From contig NZ_FNQF01000003.1 of NCBI RefSeq assembly GCF_900107595.1, forward strand, positions 124,001 to 188,000: a stretch of 64,000 nucleotides of DNA, read 5' to 3'. Of this stretch, positions 1 through 8,319 are shown in pieces. Each line of letters opens with the position of its first letter. Within the stretch, counting starts at the first letter, position 1. Made by a program: the position numbers and the translations under genes. The DNA is from Psychroflexus halocasei. Lineage in GTDB: Bacteria; Bacteroidota; Bacteroidia; Flavobacteriales; Flavobacteriaceae. The notes beneath the pieces are model-generated. The model was given only the letters and a program-made list of their open reading frames with translations. It did not search any database and was not told the origin of the DNA.

Positions 1-688
1 GGATGTATGATTCTATATCTTCTTTGCTATCTTTTATCTTACTTAAAATATCATGATAAACCTCTGGTTCAGTGTATTTTAAACTAAGATCTTCAAGCTC
101 TGTTTTAATATTATAAAGACCAATACGATGTGCAAGAGGTGCATAAATGTAAAGCGTTTCTGAAGCTATTTTGACCTGTTTATCAGGACGCATCGCATCC
201 ATGGTTTGCATATTATGCAGACGATCGGCTATTTTGATAATAATCACACGGATATCATCATTCAAAGTCAGCAGCATCTTTCTGAAGTTTTCTGCTTGAA
301 GTGAAATATCACCATCGCTTTTTAATGTTGAAATTTTAGTTAAACCATCAACAATGCGCGCGACCGTTTCGCCAAACATTTGTTCGATATCGGAAAGTGT
401 GTATTCGGTATCTTCAACAACATCATGCAATAAAGCTGCGGTAATTGAAGTGGCATCTAAGCCTATTTCCGAAGCTACAATTTTGGCAACAGCAATAGGA
501 TGAAAAATATAAGCCTCACCAGATTTTCGTCTTTGCTCTTTATGTGCTTCAACGGCAGTTTCAAAAGCTTTTCTGATCATCACTTTATCTTCATCCGTTA
601 GGCTTCTGTAGCTAATTCGCAGCAGTTCTTTATATTCTTGTGCGATTGCTTTTTTTTCCTGTTCTAAATACTCCTCGGTTAATTCCAT
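1..688 (-). CDS. spoT: RelA/SpoT-family (p)ppGpp hydrolase/synthetase, N-terminal part
   Basis: Partial gene: the start ATG is at 688 and the frame runs off the left window edge, leaving about 229 residues. This enzyme makes and degrades the alarmone (p)ppGpp in the cytoplasm. The visible part is the HD hydrolase domain. Seen are a conserved His near residue 63 (IFHPIAVAKI), the HD pair H88-D89 in ALLHDVVEDTEY, and D155 in IIIKIADRLHNM. All metal-binding positions expected of an active hydrolase appear present. The synthetase, TGS and ACT domains would lie outside the window. Bacteroidota often carry one long bifunctional copy, and the intact HD box fits that. Whether the synthetase half is active cannot be judged here. 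Confidence 0.93.
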   Translation of the reverse strand, partial: MELTEEYLEQEKKAIAQEYKELLRISYRSLTDEDKVMIRKAFETAVEAHKEQRRKSGEAYIFHPIAVAKIVASEIGLDATSITAALLHDVVEDTEYTLSDIEQMFGETVARIVDGLTKISTLKSDGDISLQAENFRKMLLTLNDDIRVIIIKIADRLHNMQTMDAMRPDKQVKIASETLYIYAPLAHRIGLYNIKTELEDLSLKYTEPEVYHDILSKIKDSKEDIESYI

Positions 689-716
689 ATATCAATATCT
701 CTAGCTGCCGTTAAAT

Positions 717-1961
717 TTAAACATTCTGTCGTAAATTCCTAAACCTTTGAAGTAAACTTGGATGCGAATAATTTAAAAACACATTTAAAGAATGGGGTGT
801 CAAATTAGATAAGCTATCGCGTGATAATTTTTTTAAAGCATTCATTAAATGAGTTCCTGAAAAAGTTTCTTTAGCAAAATTATCAGCTTGATATTCAAAT
901 TTACGAGAAATAATATTTCTCAAAATTCCTAAAATAGTATTGACAGGTGCGTAAATAAAGCTAAAAGCGATCAAACCTATGTGAAAATTAGGTTCTTCAA
1001 CACCTAATGCTTGACTGATTATAGGTGAAATGATAAAAAAAGACAGAATATAGAAAGTCAAGCCTGTTGTAATCAATGCCATCATTAAATTAAAAATGAT
1101 GTGCTTTTTCTTGTAATGGCCGACTTCATGAGCTAACACGGCGACAACCTCGTCAGGTGTCAATTTTTCAATTAACGTATCGTAAAGCGTCACTTGTTTT
1201 TGAGAACCAAAACCTGAAAAATAAGCATTGGCCTTTGAGCTTCTTTTAGAACCATCAATGACATTAATTTTGTCGAGATTAAAATCTTCTTTTTCAGCAT
1301 ATACTTCAATTTTATGCCTTAAATCACCTTCTTCTAATGGCTTTAATTTATTGAAAATAGGAACGATCAATTTTGAATAAAACAAATTCATAAATACAAT
1401 GATAACTGCAGTAAAAAGCCAAGCCAGCCACCAGAAGTTATCAGCTAATAAGAGATAAAACCAATTGATGAGCGCCAAAACCAAACCTCCTACAATAATT
1501 GTTAAAGCAATACTTTTAAGCTGGTCAAGCCAAAAAACCTTTTTTGTGCTTCGGTTAAAACCAAATTTTTCCTCAATAACAAATGTTTGATAATAACTAA
1601 AAGGTAAATTAATGATGAAAGACGCACCGAAAAGAACACCAAAAAAAACTAAACTGATTAAAATCGGGTGATTAAACTGTGATGACGAAAAATGATGAAG
1701 CCACTCAAAACCGTTTAAAAAAATAAAACTCAAAATTAGCAACAGACTAAAACCTGAATTGATTAAGCCAAAATAAAGCTGTTGACGTTTGTAAGCTTGT
1801 GATTTTTCATATTCTTTATCATCATAAACATCAGACAAAATCTCTGGTACAGGATCATTAAAATGTTTTGCATTAAGCAAGGAAACATATAAATCAAAGA
1901 GAAAGTCGGCTAAAATAAGACCAACAATTAGATAAAAAATAAAATCTGAAGTCATCATCAT
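717..1961 (-). CDS. M48 family metallopeptidase, CAAX-protease (Ste24/HtpX-like) type
   Basis: Integral membrane zinc endopeptidase of about 414 residues. The zinc motif HEVGHYKKKH starts near residue 278, and the third ligand is the Glu in RKFEYQADNFA further on. Several hydrophobic segments flank the domain (roughly residues 5-25, 65-85, 100-120, 150-175, 175-195 and 310-330), as in Ste24p. The frame extends upstream to 2006, but that extension (MKSLQYLILLLLKLK) looks like read-through. The ATG triplets at 1961/1958/1955 give a start at the first transmembrane segment. It is probably involved in membrane-protein quality control, by family. In this phylum no prenylated substrate is known, so the CAAX label is only structural. 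It is convergent with nothing and sits 28 bases downstream of the rel gene start. Confidence 0.9.
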   Translation of the reverse strand: MMMTSDFIFYLIVGLILADFLFDLYVSLLNAKHFNDPVPEILSDVYDDKEYEKSQAYKRQQLYFGLINSGFSLLLILSFIFLNGFEWLHHFSSSQFNHPILISLVFFGVLFGASFIINLPFSYYQTFVIEEKFGFNRSTKKVFWLDQLKSIALTIIVGGLVLALINWFYLLLADNFWWLAWLFTAVIIVFMNLFYSKLIVPIFNKLKPLEEGDLRHKIEVYAEKEDFNLDKINVIDGSKRSSKANAYFSGFGSQKQVTLYDTLIEKLTPDEVVAVLAHEVGHYKKKHIIFNLMMALITTGLTFYILSFFIISPIISQALGVEEPNFHIGLIAFSFIYAPVNTILGILRNIISRKFEYQADNFAKETFSGTHLMNALKKLSRDSLSNLTPHSLNVFLNYSHPSLLQRFRNLRQNV

Positions 1962-2061
1962 CTTTAGTTTCAGCAAAAGTAAAATTAAATACTGAAGTGA
2001 CTTCAAAAGCTAGATTTAAACAAGCTTAAAAAAATGAAACCAACATTAAGCCGTAAAAGTA

Positions 2062-2092
2062 TTGTGATATTCAATTAATGATATTAAATTTG
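2062..2092 (+). promoter_or_regulatory. Promoter of the coiled-coil/zapA operon
   Basis: A Bacteroidota -7 box TAAATTTG lies at 2085-2092 and a TTG at 2062-2064, with 20 bases between them, close to the expected -33/-7 spacing. Start of transcription is expected near 2097, giving a leader of about 23 nt before the ATG at 2120. Confidence 0.6.
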
Positions 2093-2119
2093 CCTTGATG
2101 TGCATTTGTAATAAAGTTG

Positions 2120-2410
2120 ATGGGAAAATTAGTTCAAATAGTTGAAAAGCTTGAATTAGCAACAAAAAAGCTAGTTTTAAAACAACAAGATTTACAAAAA
2201 GAAAATCAAGGTTTAGAAAAAAAAATTATCAATAAAGATGATCAAATCAATTCTTTAAACCAAAAAATTGAAAAGCTTCAACTTGAGAATAAAAATCTCA
2301 AAACGGCGAATGCACTGTTAGGCAGTAAAGACTATAAGAGAGAAACAAAGCTCAAAATAAATCGTTTAATTAAAGAAATTGACGAGTGTGTCGTACAACT
2401 CGCAGATTAA
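2120..2410 (+). CDS. Small coiled-coil protein upstream of ZapA (possible ZapB-like division factor)
   Basis: A 96-residue, strongly charged protein that is almost entirely coiled coil: residues 3-70 are rich in Lys, Glu, Leu and Gln with heptad spacing (for example KIINKDDQINSLNQKIEKLQ). It has no signal peptide or membrane segment. A TTG three bases upstream (2117) could also start it, but the ATG at 2120 is preferred. It is separated from zapA by 14 bases and shares its promoter. A coiled-coil protein encoded with ZapA suggests a partner in FtsZ-ring organisation. That role is inferred from context, since the sequence is too low in complexity to prove ZapB homology. Confidence 0.75.
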   Translation: MGKLVQIVEKLELATKKLVLKQQDLQKENQGLEKKIINKDDQINSLNQKIEKLQLENKNLKTANALLGSKDYKRETKLKINRLIKEIDECVVQLAD

Positions 2411-2424
2411 TTTAAATTTGTTTA

Positions 2425-2718
2425 ATGGCAACAGAAAAGCTCAAAATTAAAATCTCAATTGCAGATCGAGTCTATCCGTTGTCCATAAGGCCAGAACAAG
2501 AAGAAGGCTTACGAAAAGCTGCAAAAAAAATTGAAGAAACTATAAAAAGTTTTGAGCAAAATTATGCAGTGCGAGATAAACAAGATGTATTGGCAATGAG
2601 TGCACTCCAATTTGCTGCAGAAACTGAACAAAGTAAAATCAGTGGTTCGCAGGATATAGAAAAAGCAAGTTTTAAACTTGAAGAGTTAGAAAGATTAGTC
2701 AATAAACAATTGAAGTAA
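2425..2718 (+). CDS. zapA: Cell division protein ZapA
   Basis: A 97-residue protein matching the ZapA family. The N-terminal globular part (KIKISIADRVYPLSIRPEQE, residues 6-25) is followed by a long helix ending in a coiled coil with KLEELERLVNKQL. ZapA binds FtsZ and cross-links protofilaments at the septum. Length is normal for Bacteroidota. It follows a small coiled-coil gene in the same transcript. It is followed by the 6S RNA gene, the same zapA-6S neighbourhood known from gamma-proteobacteria. There is no separate promoter between the two ORFs. Confidence 0.9.
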   Translation: MATEKLKIKISIADRVYPLSIRPEQEEGLRKAAKKIEETIKSFEQNYAVRDKQDVLAMSALQFAAETEQSKISGSQDIEKASFKLEELERLVNKQLK

Positions 2719-2757
2719 AATATAAACGTTCTTTACATATTAAGATAATACAATACT

Positions 2758-2934
2758 GCCTGTATTAGTCGTTAGATTTTGATAAACTCAACACTTATTC
2801 ATTAAGAAGGGTGTAGTTTTAGTTGTAAAAGCAAGCCGCCACTTTTTGTGAAGCGGATCCTTGATCAGTTAAGCAGCCCTAAACCTGTTATAAACGGAGT
2901 TTTATACAAAAAACAACTAATGCAGGCTTTTTTT
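2758..2934 (+). ncRNA. ssrS: 6S RNA (SsrS), regulator of RNA polymerase
   Basis: The region between zapA and rny holds a long imperfect hairpin. The closing stem pairs 2758-2773 with 2912-2927: sixteen positions, with one G-U wobble and one C-A mismatch, ending GCCUG/CAGGC. It is followed by seven T residues (2928-2934), which form a terminator. The interior is a large open region capped by a hairpin CCGC-CAC-UUUUU-GUG-AA-GCGG near 2840-2861. A long double-stranded rod with a central bubble that mimics an open promoter is the 6S hallmark. The roughly 177-nt length is typical, and the zapA-6S synteny is known in E. coli. A covariance-model search would settle it. No clear TAnnTTTG box is seen just upstream, so it may be processed from the zapA transcript. 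Confidence 0.82.
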
Positions 2935-2952
2935 ATTTATATAAACAAACAT

Positions 2953-4524
2953 ATGGAAACAATAACAATCATCGTCGCAGTCGCAGCAACCCTAATAGGT
3001 CTTGCCGTCGGCTATATTGTTGCTAAAAATTTAGAAAAGAAAAGCTCTGATGGTATTCTAAATTCAGCTAAAAAAGAAGCTGACAGCATTATTAAAGAGG
3101 CAAAAAAAGAAGGCGAGAGCATTAAAAAAGATAAAATTCTTCAAGCTAAAGAGAAGTTCATTGAGCTTAAAACTGAGCACGAAAAAACAATCATGTCTCG
3201 TGACAAGAAGATTGCAGATGCTGAAAAAAGAACTAAAGATAAAGAAGCACAAGTTTCTAGTGAACTTTCTAAAAACAAGAAATTAAACGGCAAGCTCGAA
3301 TCAAAGGTGAAAGATTACGATCATCGCAACGAATATCTTGAAAAAAGACAAGAAGAAATTGACAAAATCTTAAACCAAAAAATTGAAAGACTTGAACAGC
3401 TAAGTGGCATGAGCGAAGAAGAAGCCAAAGAGCAGTTGATGGAAACGCTTAAAGAAAGTGCGAAATCAGAAGCAATGTCATTAATTCAAGATACTGTTGA
3501 GGAAGCGAAATTAACGGCTCAACAAGAAGCACGTAAAATTATCATCAACACCATTCAGCGTGTCGGAACTGAAGAAGCGATAGATAATTGCGTTTCAGTA
3601 TTTAATCTTGAAAGCGATGATGTCAAAGGCCGAATTATCGGTCGCGAAGGTCGAAACATTCGTGCAATTGAATCCGCAACTGGTGTAGAAATCATTGTTG
3701 ATGACACGCCTGAGGCAATCATCTTGTCATGCTTTGATTCTGTTAGAAGAGAAGTCGCAAGACTATCTCTACACAGACTCGTAACGGACGGCCGAATTCA
3801 CCCAGCAAGAATTGAAGAAGTTGTTAAGAAAACAAAAAAACAAATCGACGAAGAAATTACCGATATTGGTAAACGCACCATTATTGACTTAGGTATTCAT
3901 GGCTTGCACCCAGAACTTGTCAGAATGGTTGGACGTATGAAATATAGATCTTCTTACGGTCAAAACTTACTACAACACTCCAGAGAAGTCGCTAAGCTTT
4001 GTGGTATAATGGCTTCTGAATTAGGCTTGAATCCTAAGCTTGCAAAACGTGCAGGACTTTTACATGATATTGGAAAAGTACCAGATACTGAAACTGAATT
4101 ACCACACGCTTTATTAGGAATGCAGTGGGCTGAAAAATTTAATGAAAAAGAAGAAGTTTGTAATGCAATTGGTGCTCACCATGATGAAATTGAAATGACT
4201 TCACTACTCTCGCCTATCGTTCAAGTTTGTGACGCAATTAGCGGTGCAAGACCAGGAGCAAGACGCCAAGTATTAGACTCATACGTCAAAAGATTAAAAG
4301 ACCTTGAAGACATTGCTTTTGGCTTTGGTGGTGTTAAAAAGGCTTATGCAATTCAAGCAGGACGTGAGCTTCGTGTCATTGTTGAAAGCGAAAAAGTAAA
4401 TGATGACAAAGCGAGTAGCTTATCATTTGAAATTTCTCAGAAAATCCAAACAGATATGACTTATCCTGGACAAGTAAAAGTTACTGTTATAAGAGAAACA
4501 CGTGCCATTAATGTTGCAAAGTAA
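2953..4524 (+). CDS. rny: Ribonuclease Y
   Basis: Membrane-anchored endoribonuclease that starts mRNA decay, about 523 residues. An N-terminal transmembrane helix ([20 protein letters not shown]) is followed by a long coiled coil (about 30-200). Next comes a KH domain with [15 protein letters not shown] from residue 226, and then an HD domain with H371-D372 in GLLHDIGKV. The open frame extends upstream to 2848, but that stretch is 6S RNA sequence encoding no recognisable domain. The ATG at 2953 gives the canonical membrane-anchor start directly after the 6S terminator. Length equals the family norm. Confidence 0.95.
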   Translation: METITIIVAVAATLIGLAVGYIVAKNLEKKSSDGILNSAKKEADSIIKEAKKEGESIKKDKILQAKEKFIELKTEHEKTIMSRDKKIADAEKRTKDKEAQVSSELSKNKKLNGKLESKVKDYDHRNEYLEKRQEEIDKILNQKIERLEQLSGMSEEEAKEQLMETLKESAKSEAMSLIQDTVEEAKLTAQQEARKIIINTIQRVGTEEAIDNCVSVFNLESDDVKGRIIGREGRNIRAIESATGVEIIVDDTPEAIILSCFDSVRREVARLSLHRLVTDGRIHPARIEEVVKKTKKQIDEEITDIGKRTIIDLGIHGLHPELVRMVGRMKYRSSYGQNLLQHSREVAKLCGIMASELGLNPKLAKRAGLLHDIGKVPDTETELPHALLGMQWAEKFNEKEEVCNAIGAHHDEIEMTSLLSPIVQVCDAISGARPGARRQVLDSYVKRLKDLEDIAFGFGGVKKAYAIQAGRELRVIVESEKVNDDKASSLSFEISQKIQTDMTYPGQVKVTVIRETRAINVAK

Positions 4525-4570
4525 GATGTTAACAAAGTGTTAAACATAATAAAGTAATCTATACAGAAGT

Positions 4571-4578
4571 TATATTTG
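4571..4578 (+). promoter_or_regulatory. -7 box of the outer-membrane barrel gene
   Basis: TATATTTG matches the Bacteroidota -7 consensus TAnnTTTG. It lies 25 bases before the ATG at 4604. No good -33 TTG was found at the usual distance. Confidence 0.5.
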
Positions 4579-4603
4579 TTAACATAATCATAAATTATTT
4601 AAC

Positions 4604-5104
4604 ATGAAAAAATTATTACTTTTAGGTGCTTTCTTAATTGTCAGCACATCTTCGATATTCGCTCAAGAATTCAACATCGGTGCTAGTGCAGCCTTACCTT
4701 TAGGTGATGCTGGTGACCTTACTACATTTGGTTTGAATATTGAAGCAAACTATTTAGCAGAAGTATCAGAACAATTTGACGTTGGTGCTACGGTTGGTTA
4801 TCATCATTATTTTGGAGATAGTATGGATATCCCTGGATTAGGATCTATAGATATCGATGACTTTAGTTTTATCCCAGTTGCTGCATCTGCTCGTTTTAAT
4901 GCTTCAGAAGCATTTACAATTGGAGCTGATTTAGGTTACGGGATCGGTGTAAGTCCTGATGGAAATGATGGTGGTTTTTATTATGCACCAAAAGTTCAAT
5001 ACGGTATCTCTGAAGCAATTGATATTGTTTTAGCTTATAAAGGAGTAAGCTTAGACGGTGGTTCTTTTGATTCAATTACTTTAGGAGTAGAGTTCGGACT
5101 TTAA
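4604..5104 (+). CDS. Small outer-membrane beta-barrel protein
   Basis: A 166-residue secreted protein. Residues 1-20 form a classical signal peptide (MKKLLLLGAFLIVSTSSIFA, cleaved before QEF). The mature part is made of alternating hydrophobic/polar beta-strands rich in Gly, Ala, Tyr and Asp. It has aromatic strand ends and a terminal strand ending GVEFGL, as in porin-like or OmpW/OmpA-type barrels of eight strands. The exact function is unknown. The gene has its own -7 box and a strong terminator, so it is probably monocistronic and may be well expressed. Confidence 0.8.
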   Translation: MKKLLLLGAFLIVSTSSIFAQEFNIGASAALPLGDAGDLTTFGLNIEANYLAEVSEQFDVGATVGYHHYFGDSMDIPGLGSIDIDDFSFIPVAASARFNASEAFTIGADLGYGIGVSPDGNDGGFYYAPKVQYGISEAIDIVLAYKGVSLDGGSFDSITLGVEFGL

Positions 5105-5124
5105 GAAAATATATTTTCAAAACA

Positions 5125-5157
5125 AAAAAGGCAAGATTTAAAATCTTGCCTTTTTTT
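5125..5157. terminator. Bidirectional terminator between barrel gene and ndk
   Basis: The inverted repeat GGCAAGATTT/AAATCTTGCC is flanked by A-run and T-run, so it can stop transcription from both converging genes. Confidence 0.9.
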
Positions 5158-5179
5158 ATTGTTTTCAACTGAAGTCGAT

Positions 5180-5599
5180 TTAGAAAGTCTCTCTTCCAGA
5201 AAAATGAAAAGCAGCTTCTATTTCTGCGTTTTCATCGCTATCACTGCCGTGTACAGCGTTTTCACCAACTGATGCAGCATATTTTTTTCTGATTGTTCCT
5301 TCAGCAGCATCCTCTGGATTAGTCGCACCAATAAGAGCTCTAAAGTCTTCAACAGCATTTTCTTTTTCTAAGATTGCAGCCACAATTGGTCCTCTTGTCA
5401 TAAACTCAACAAGCTCTCCAAAAAATGGTCTTTCTTTATGAATTGCGTAAAACTCCTCAGCATCAGCTTGAGTCATCTGCGTTAATTTCATTGCAGAGAT
5501 TTTAAATCCTGAAGATGTAATTTGATTTAAGATAGCACCGATGTGTCCATTTTCAACAGCATCTGGCTTTAACATTGTAAATGTTTTATGTCCTGACAT
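5180..5599 (-). CDS. ndk: Nucleoside diphosphate kinase
   Basis: A 139-residue cytoplasmic enzyme that transfers the terminal phosphate of ATP to other nucleoside diphosphates through a phospho-histidine. The N-terminal [10 protein letters not shown] motif and the active-site His117 within [12 protein letters not shown] are present, and length is normal. It has its own promoter and converges on the barrel gene across a shared terminator. Confidence 0.96.
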   Translation of the reverse strand: MSGHKTFTMLKPDAVENGHIGAILNQITSSGFKISAMKLTQMTQADAEEFYAIHKERPFFGELVEFMTRGPIVAAILEKENAVEDFRALIGATNPEDAAEGTIRKKYAASVGENAVHGSDSDENAEIEAAFHFSGRETF

Positions 5600-5616
5600 A
5601 ATTGTTATATTTTCTG

Positions 5617-5646
5617 CAAAAGTAAGTATTTAAAAGTTATTTCAAA
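5617..5646 (-). promoter_or_regulatory. ndk promoter
   Basis: On the minus strand, a -7 box TACTTTTG (5617-5624) is preceded by TTTG (5643-5646) with an 18-base spacer. This gives a short leader of about 13 nt before the ndk ATG at 5599. Confidence 0.6.
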
Positions 5647-5668
5647 GCTTCTCAATAAGTTTCAAAAA

Positions 5669-6691
5669 TCATTTCATTTGTAAAACAAGTTTTTGCAGTT
5701 GCTTGTTATTTTTTGTTGATTTAATTTCCAGTAAAAGTTGATTCTTTTCAAAATCAAATTCGATCAATCCATAACTTATTTTTGGAACAACCTTCCCCAC
5801 TCTATACTGATTCTCTTCACCAGAAAAGCTAGTATAAGCATGTGTTAAACCGCTAGATGTAAAATCGGTTAAAGGCACATCTAAACCGTCAATTTCTTTT
5901 TGAGAAAATTCCGAAATATGTCTATCTCCACTTAAAATAAGAGGGTTTTTTACTTGATGCTTCACCAATAAATTTTCTAATTTTTTAACCTCTGTAGGAA
6001 AATTTCCCCATGTTTCAAAACCATGTTGATGAGAAAGCACTTGAATACTCGAAACAATTAAATGATAATCTGCATTGCTTTCATTCAACTCTTCATCCAA
6101 CCATTTCCATTGTTTTTCTCCTAATAAAGTCAGTTCAGCATCTTGAGAAGCCTTATAACGTTTGGATTGATTCGAAGACTTTTGTAAATCTGATCTGAAA
6201 TATCGCGTATCTAAAATAATCACTTTAATCTTATGATCTTTAACTTTGAAGGTTTCACTGCTGTAAACACCTTTACGATTTCTTCTTTCTAAGTCTTTTA
6301 CATCAAGAAAATCAAGAAGCAGTTGTTGACTCTCATCTTTATATTCCCAATTGACTCCACCATCATTCAGCCCATAATCATGATCATCCCATGTTCCATA
6401 AACTTTATTGTCAATTTGGTAAATAAATTTCTGATAATACGCATTCGTTTTTTGCTGATTATACATGCGCTCCATCTCAACCATGTCTTTTGTATCAGCG
6501 TAAATGTTATCACCTCCCCAAATAAAAATATCAGGATTTTCAGAACCAATGAACTCCCAATAACTTTGATCTTTGTCTTGTAAATTACAACTTCCAAAAG
6601 CAATTTTAAAGGACTCATCTTCACTTGGTTTTTGTGTGGTTTTACAAGAAAGAAATATGAGTGAAAGACTTAAAAATATAATTTTTTTCAT
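5669..6691 (-). CDS. PhoD-like alkaline phosphatase/phosphodiesterase lipoprotein
   Basis: A 340-residue exported metallophosphatase. The N-terminus is a lipoprotein signal with lipobox FLSC (Cys16), so it is membrane anchored. Motifs of the PhoD family are seen: FGSCN, GGDNIYAD (metal ligands Asp and Asn), TWDDHDYG, and a later SGDRHISEF. The PhoD family hydrolyses phosphate mono- or diesters using metal ions. It lacks the long N-terminal domain of Bacillus PhoD. The substrate in this organism is unknown, and no phosphate-regulation box was recognised. Confidence 0.85.
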   Translation of the reverse strand: MKKIIFLSLSLIFLSCKTTQKPSEDESFKIAFGSCNLQDKDQSYWEFIGSENPDIFIWGGDNIYADTKDMVEMERMYNQQKTNAYYQKFIYQIDNKVYGTWDDHDYGLNDGGVNWEYKDESQQLLLDFLDVKDLERRNRKGVYSSETFKVKDHKIKVIILDTRYFRSDLQKSSNQSKRYKASQDAELTLLGEKQWKWLDEELNESNADYHLIVSSIQVLSHQHGFETWGNFPTEVKKLENLLVKHQVKNPLILSGDRHISEFSQKEIDGLDVPLTDFTSSGLTHAYTSFSGEENQYRVGKVVPKISYGLIEFDFEKNQLLLEIKSTKNNKQLQKLVLQMK

Positions 6692-6748
6692 GATAGATAA
6701 TTTTTAGTAAAAATACAATAATATCATAAAGCTATGTGATGTTTTTAT

Positions 6749-6756
6749 TACATTTG
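6749..6756 (+). promoter_or_regulatory. -7 box giving a probably leaderless nrnA mRNA
   Basis: TACATTTG ends only five bases before the nrnA ATG (6762). Transcription is expected to start about four to six bases after the box, so the mRNA should begin at or next to the start codon. Confidence 0.55.
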
Positions 6757-6761
6757 AAACT

Positions 6762-7769
6762 ATGAAAATTTTTGAACTGAACGGCTTAAAGTCAACTCTT
6801 GAAAAGAGTAAAAACATAGTTATTGTTGCTCATAAAAATCCCGATGGTGATGCTGTTGGCTCATCTTTAGGACTTAGCCTACTTCTAAAAGAAGTCTTTA
6901 ATAATAAAAATATTCAAGTCGTTTTGCCGAATAGATTTCCAGAATTTTTGGAGTGGTTACCAAAACAAGAACAAATTCTATTTTTTGATCAAAACAATAG
7001 TGAAGCAAAAAAATCGATTAATAATGCTGATCTCATTTTCACATTAGACTTTAATAGTTTTGGGAGAACTGGAGAAATGTCTCAAGAGCTGGAGCAATCA
7101 AAAGCAGATTTCGTGATGATTGATCATCACCAACAACCTGATGATTATGCTAAATTTTCTTTCAGTGACACCTCGATAGGTTCAACTTGCGAAATGATTT
7201 ATTTAACGATTCAGCATTTAGGTTATGAGAAATTTCTAACCAAAGAAGTTGGTGAGTGCATCTATACTGGTATTATGACAGATACAGGATCTTTCAAATT
7301 TTCGAGTACAAGTAGTCAAACGCATCGTATTATTGCAGATTTAATTGATCTTGGTGTCGAAAATTCTAAAATCCATCAAAACACTTTTGATAATAACAGT
7401 TTAAGTCGTTTGCAACTCATGGGAATTGCCATGAACAATTTAAAAGTTATCGCCGAAAAAAATGCAGCCTATATTACTTTATCTCAAGAGGAATTAGACT
7501 TAAATGATTTTAAAAAAGGTGATACTGAAGGTTTTGTCAATTATGCGCTTTCTCTAAAAGGAATTAATTTGGCAGTTATTTTTATTGAAAATAAATCTGA
7601 AGGAATTATCAAAATTTCTCTGAGATCCATCGGTGATATTGATGTAAATACACTTGCTAGAAAGTATTTTAACGGTGGTGGTCACCAAAATGCAGCGGGA
7701 GGAAGAAGTGAACTTTCCATGTCAGAAACAATCACTAAATTTGAAAAAATCTTAACTGATGAATTTTAA
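6762..7769 (+). CDS. nrnA: DHH-family phosphoesterase (nanoRNase / pAp phosphatase NrnA-like)
   Basis: A 335-residue cytoplasmic enzyme. The DHH domain shows HKNPDGDAVGSS (residues 24-35) and the signature DHH at 121-123. The C-terminal DHHA1 domain carries FNGGGHQNAAGG. Known NrnA proteins degrade 2-5 nt RNA fragments and the by-product 3'-phosphoadenosine 5'-phosphate. Length is normal. It heads an operon: the gldI ATG lies inside its last codons (11-base overlap), so translation is probably coupled. Confidence 0.9.
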   Translation: MKIFELNGLKSTLEKSKNIVIVAHKNPDGDAVGSSLGLSLLLKEVFNNKNIQVVLPNRFPEFLEWLPKQEQILFFDQNNSEAKKSINNADLIFTLDFNSFGRTGEMSQELEQSKADFVMIDHHQQPDDYAKFSFSDTSIGSTCEMIYLTIQHLGYEKFLTKEVGECIYTGIMTDTGSFKFSSTSSQTHRIIADLIDLGVENSKIHQNTFDNNSLSRLQLMGIAMNNLKVIAEKNAAYITLSQEELDLNDFKKGDTEGFVNYALSLKGINLAVIFIENKSEGIIKISLRSIGDIDVNTLARKYFNGGGHQNAAGGRSELSMSETITKFEKILTDEF

Positions 7770-8319
7770 AACTAAAACAATTTTGAGTTTAGTTTTTGTA
7801 GGTCTTATGTTTAGTTCTTGCAAAACATCGCCAGAGCCTCGTAAACCTGTAACAACCAAATCTGATTCTTTTATTCAACAATCGATAAAACGCAACAAAG
7901 CCATTGTTAAAAAAGAAGAAGAATTAATCAAAAAAATAATTGATGCAGATACGACAAAACAATATTTTTCATCAAAAAATGGATTTTGGTACGCATATAA
8001 TGTCTCCAATTCTAAAGACAGTATCACGCCAGACATCGGTGATGAAGTTGAGTTTAACTACAGCATTTTAAGTTTAAAAAATGACACAATTTACAGCCGT
8101 GCCGAGTTAGGCGAGCGCGCCTTAATTATCGATAAAGAAAATATTTTTTCTGGTTTGCGACAAGGTCTTAAATTAATGAAAATAAATGAAACTGTAACCT
8201 TTTATTTTCCATCACACAAAGTCTATGGTTACTACGGCGATCAGCAAAAAATCGGAAGAAACGTTCCTATAAAATCAATTGTAACACTTAATAAAATCAC
8301 AAAAGATGACACACCTTAA
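7759..8319 (+). CDS. gldI: Gliding motility lipoprotein GldI (FKBP-type peptidyl-prolyl isomerase)
   Basis: A 186-residue lipoprotein with lipobox FSSC (Cys21). The C-terminal half (about 90-183) is an FKBP-like domain (IGDEVEFNYSILSL, VTFYFPSHKVYGYYGD). GldI is one of the Gld lipoproteins required for gliding in Flavobacterium johnsoniae and resembles folding catalysts of the FKBP class. It overlaps the nrnA end by 11 bases, and its own end overlaps the next isomerase gene. This compact nrnA-gldI-ppi order makes the assignment likely. The residues lining the FKBP active site are only partly conserved, so catalytic activity is uncertain. Confidence 0.85.
   Translation: MNFKTKTILSLVFVGLMFSSCKTSPEPRKPVTTKSDSFIQQSIKRNKAIVKKEEELIKKIIDADTTKQYFSSKNGFWYAYNVSNSKDSITPDIGDEVEFNYSILSLKNDTIYSRAELGERALIIDKENIFSGLRQGLKLMKINETVTFYFPSHKVYGYYGDQQKIGRNVPIKSIVTLNKITKDDTP

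Noticed and set aside
2848-2952. Upstream extension of the rny frame
   Set aside because: It lies within the 6S RNA stem-loop, encodes no domain, and the ATG at 2953 gives the canonical membrane anchor.
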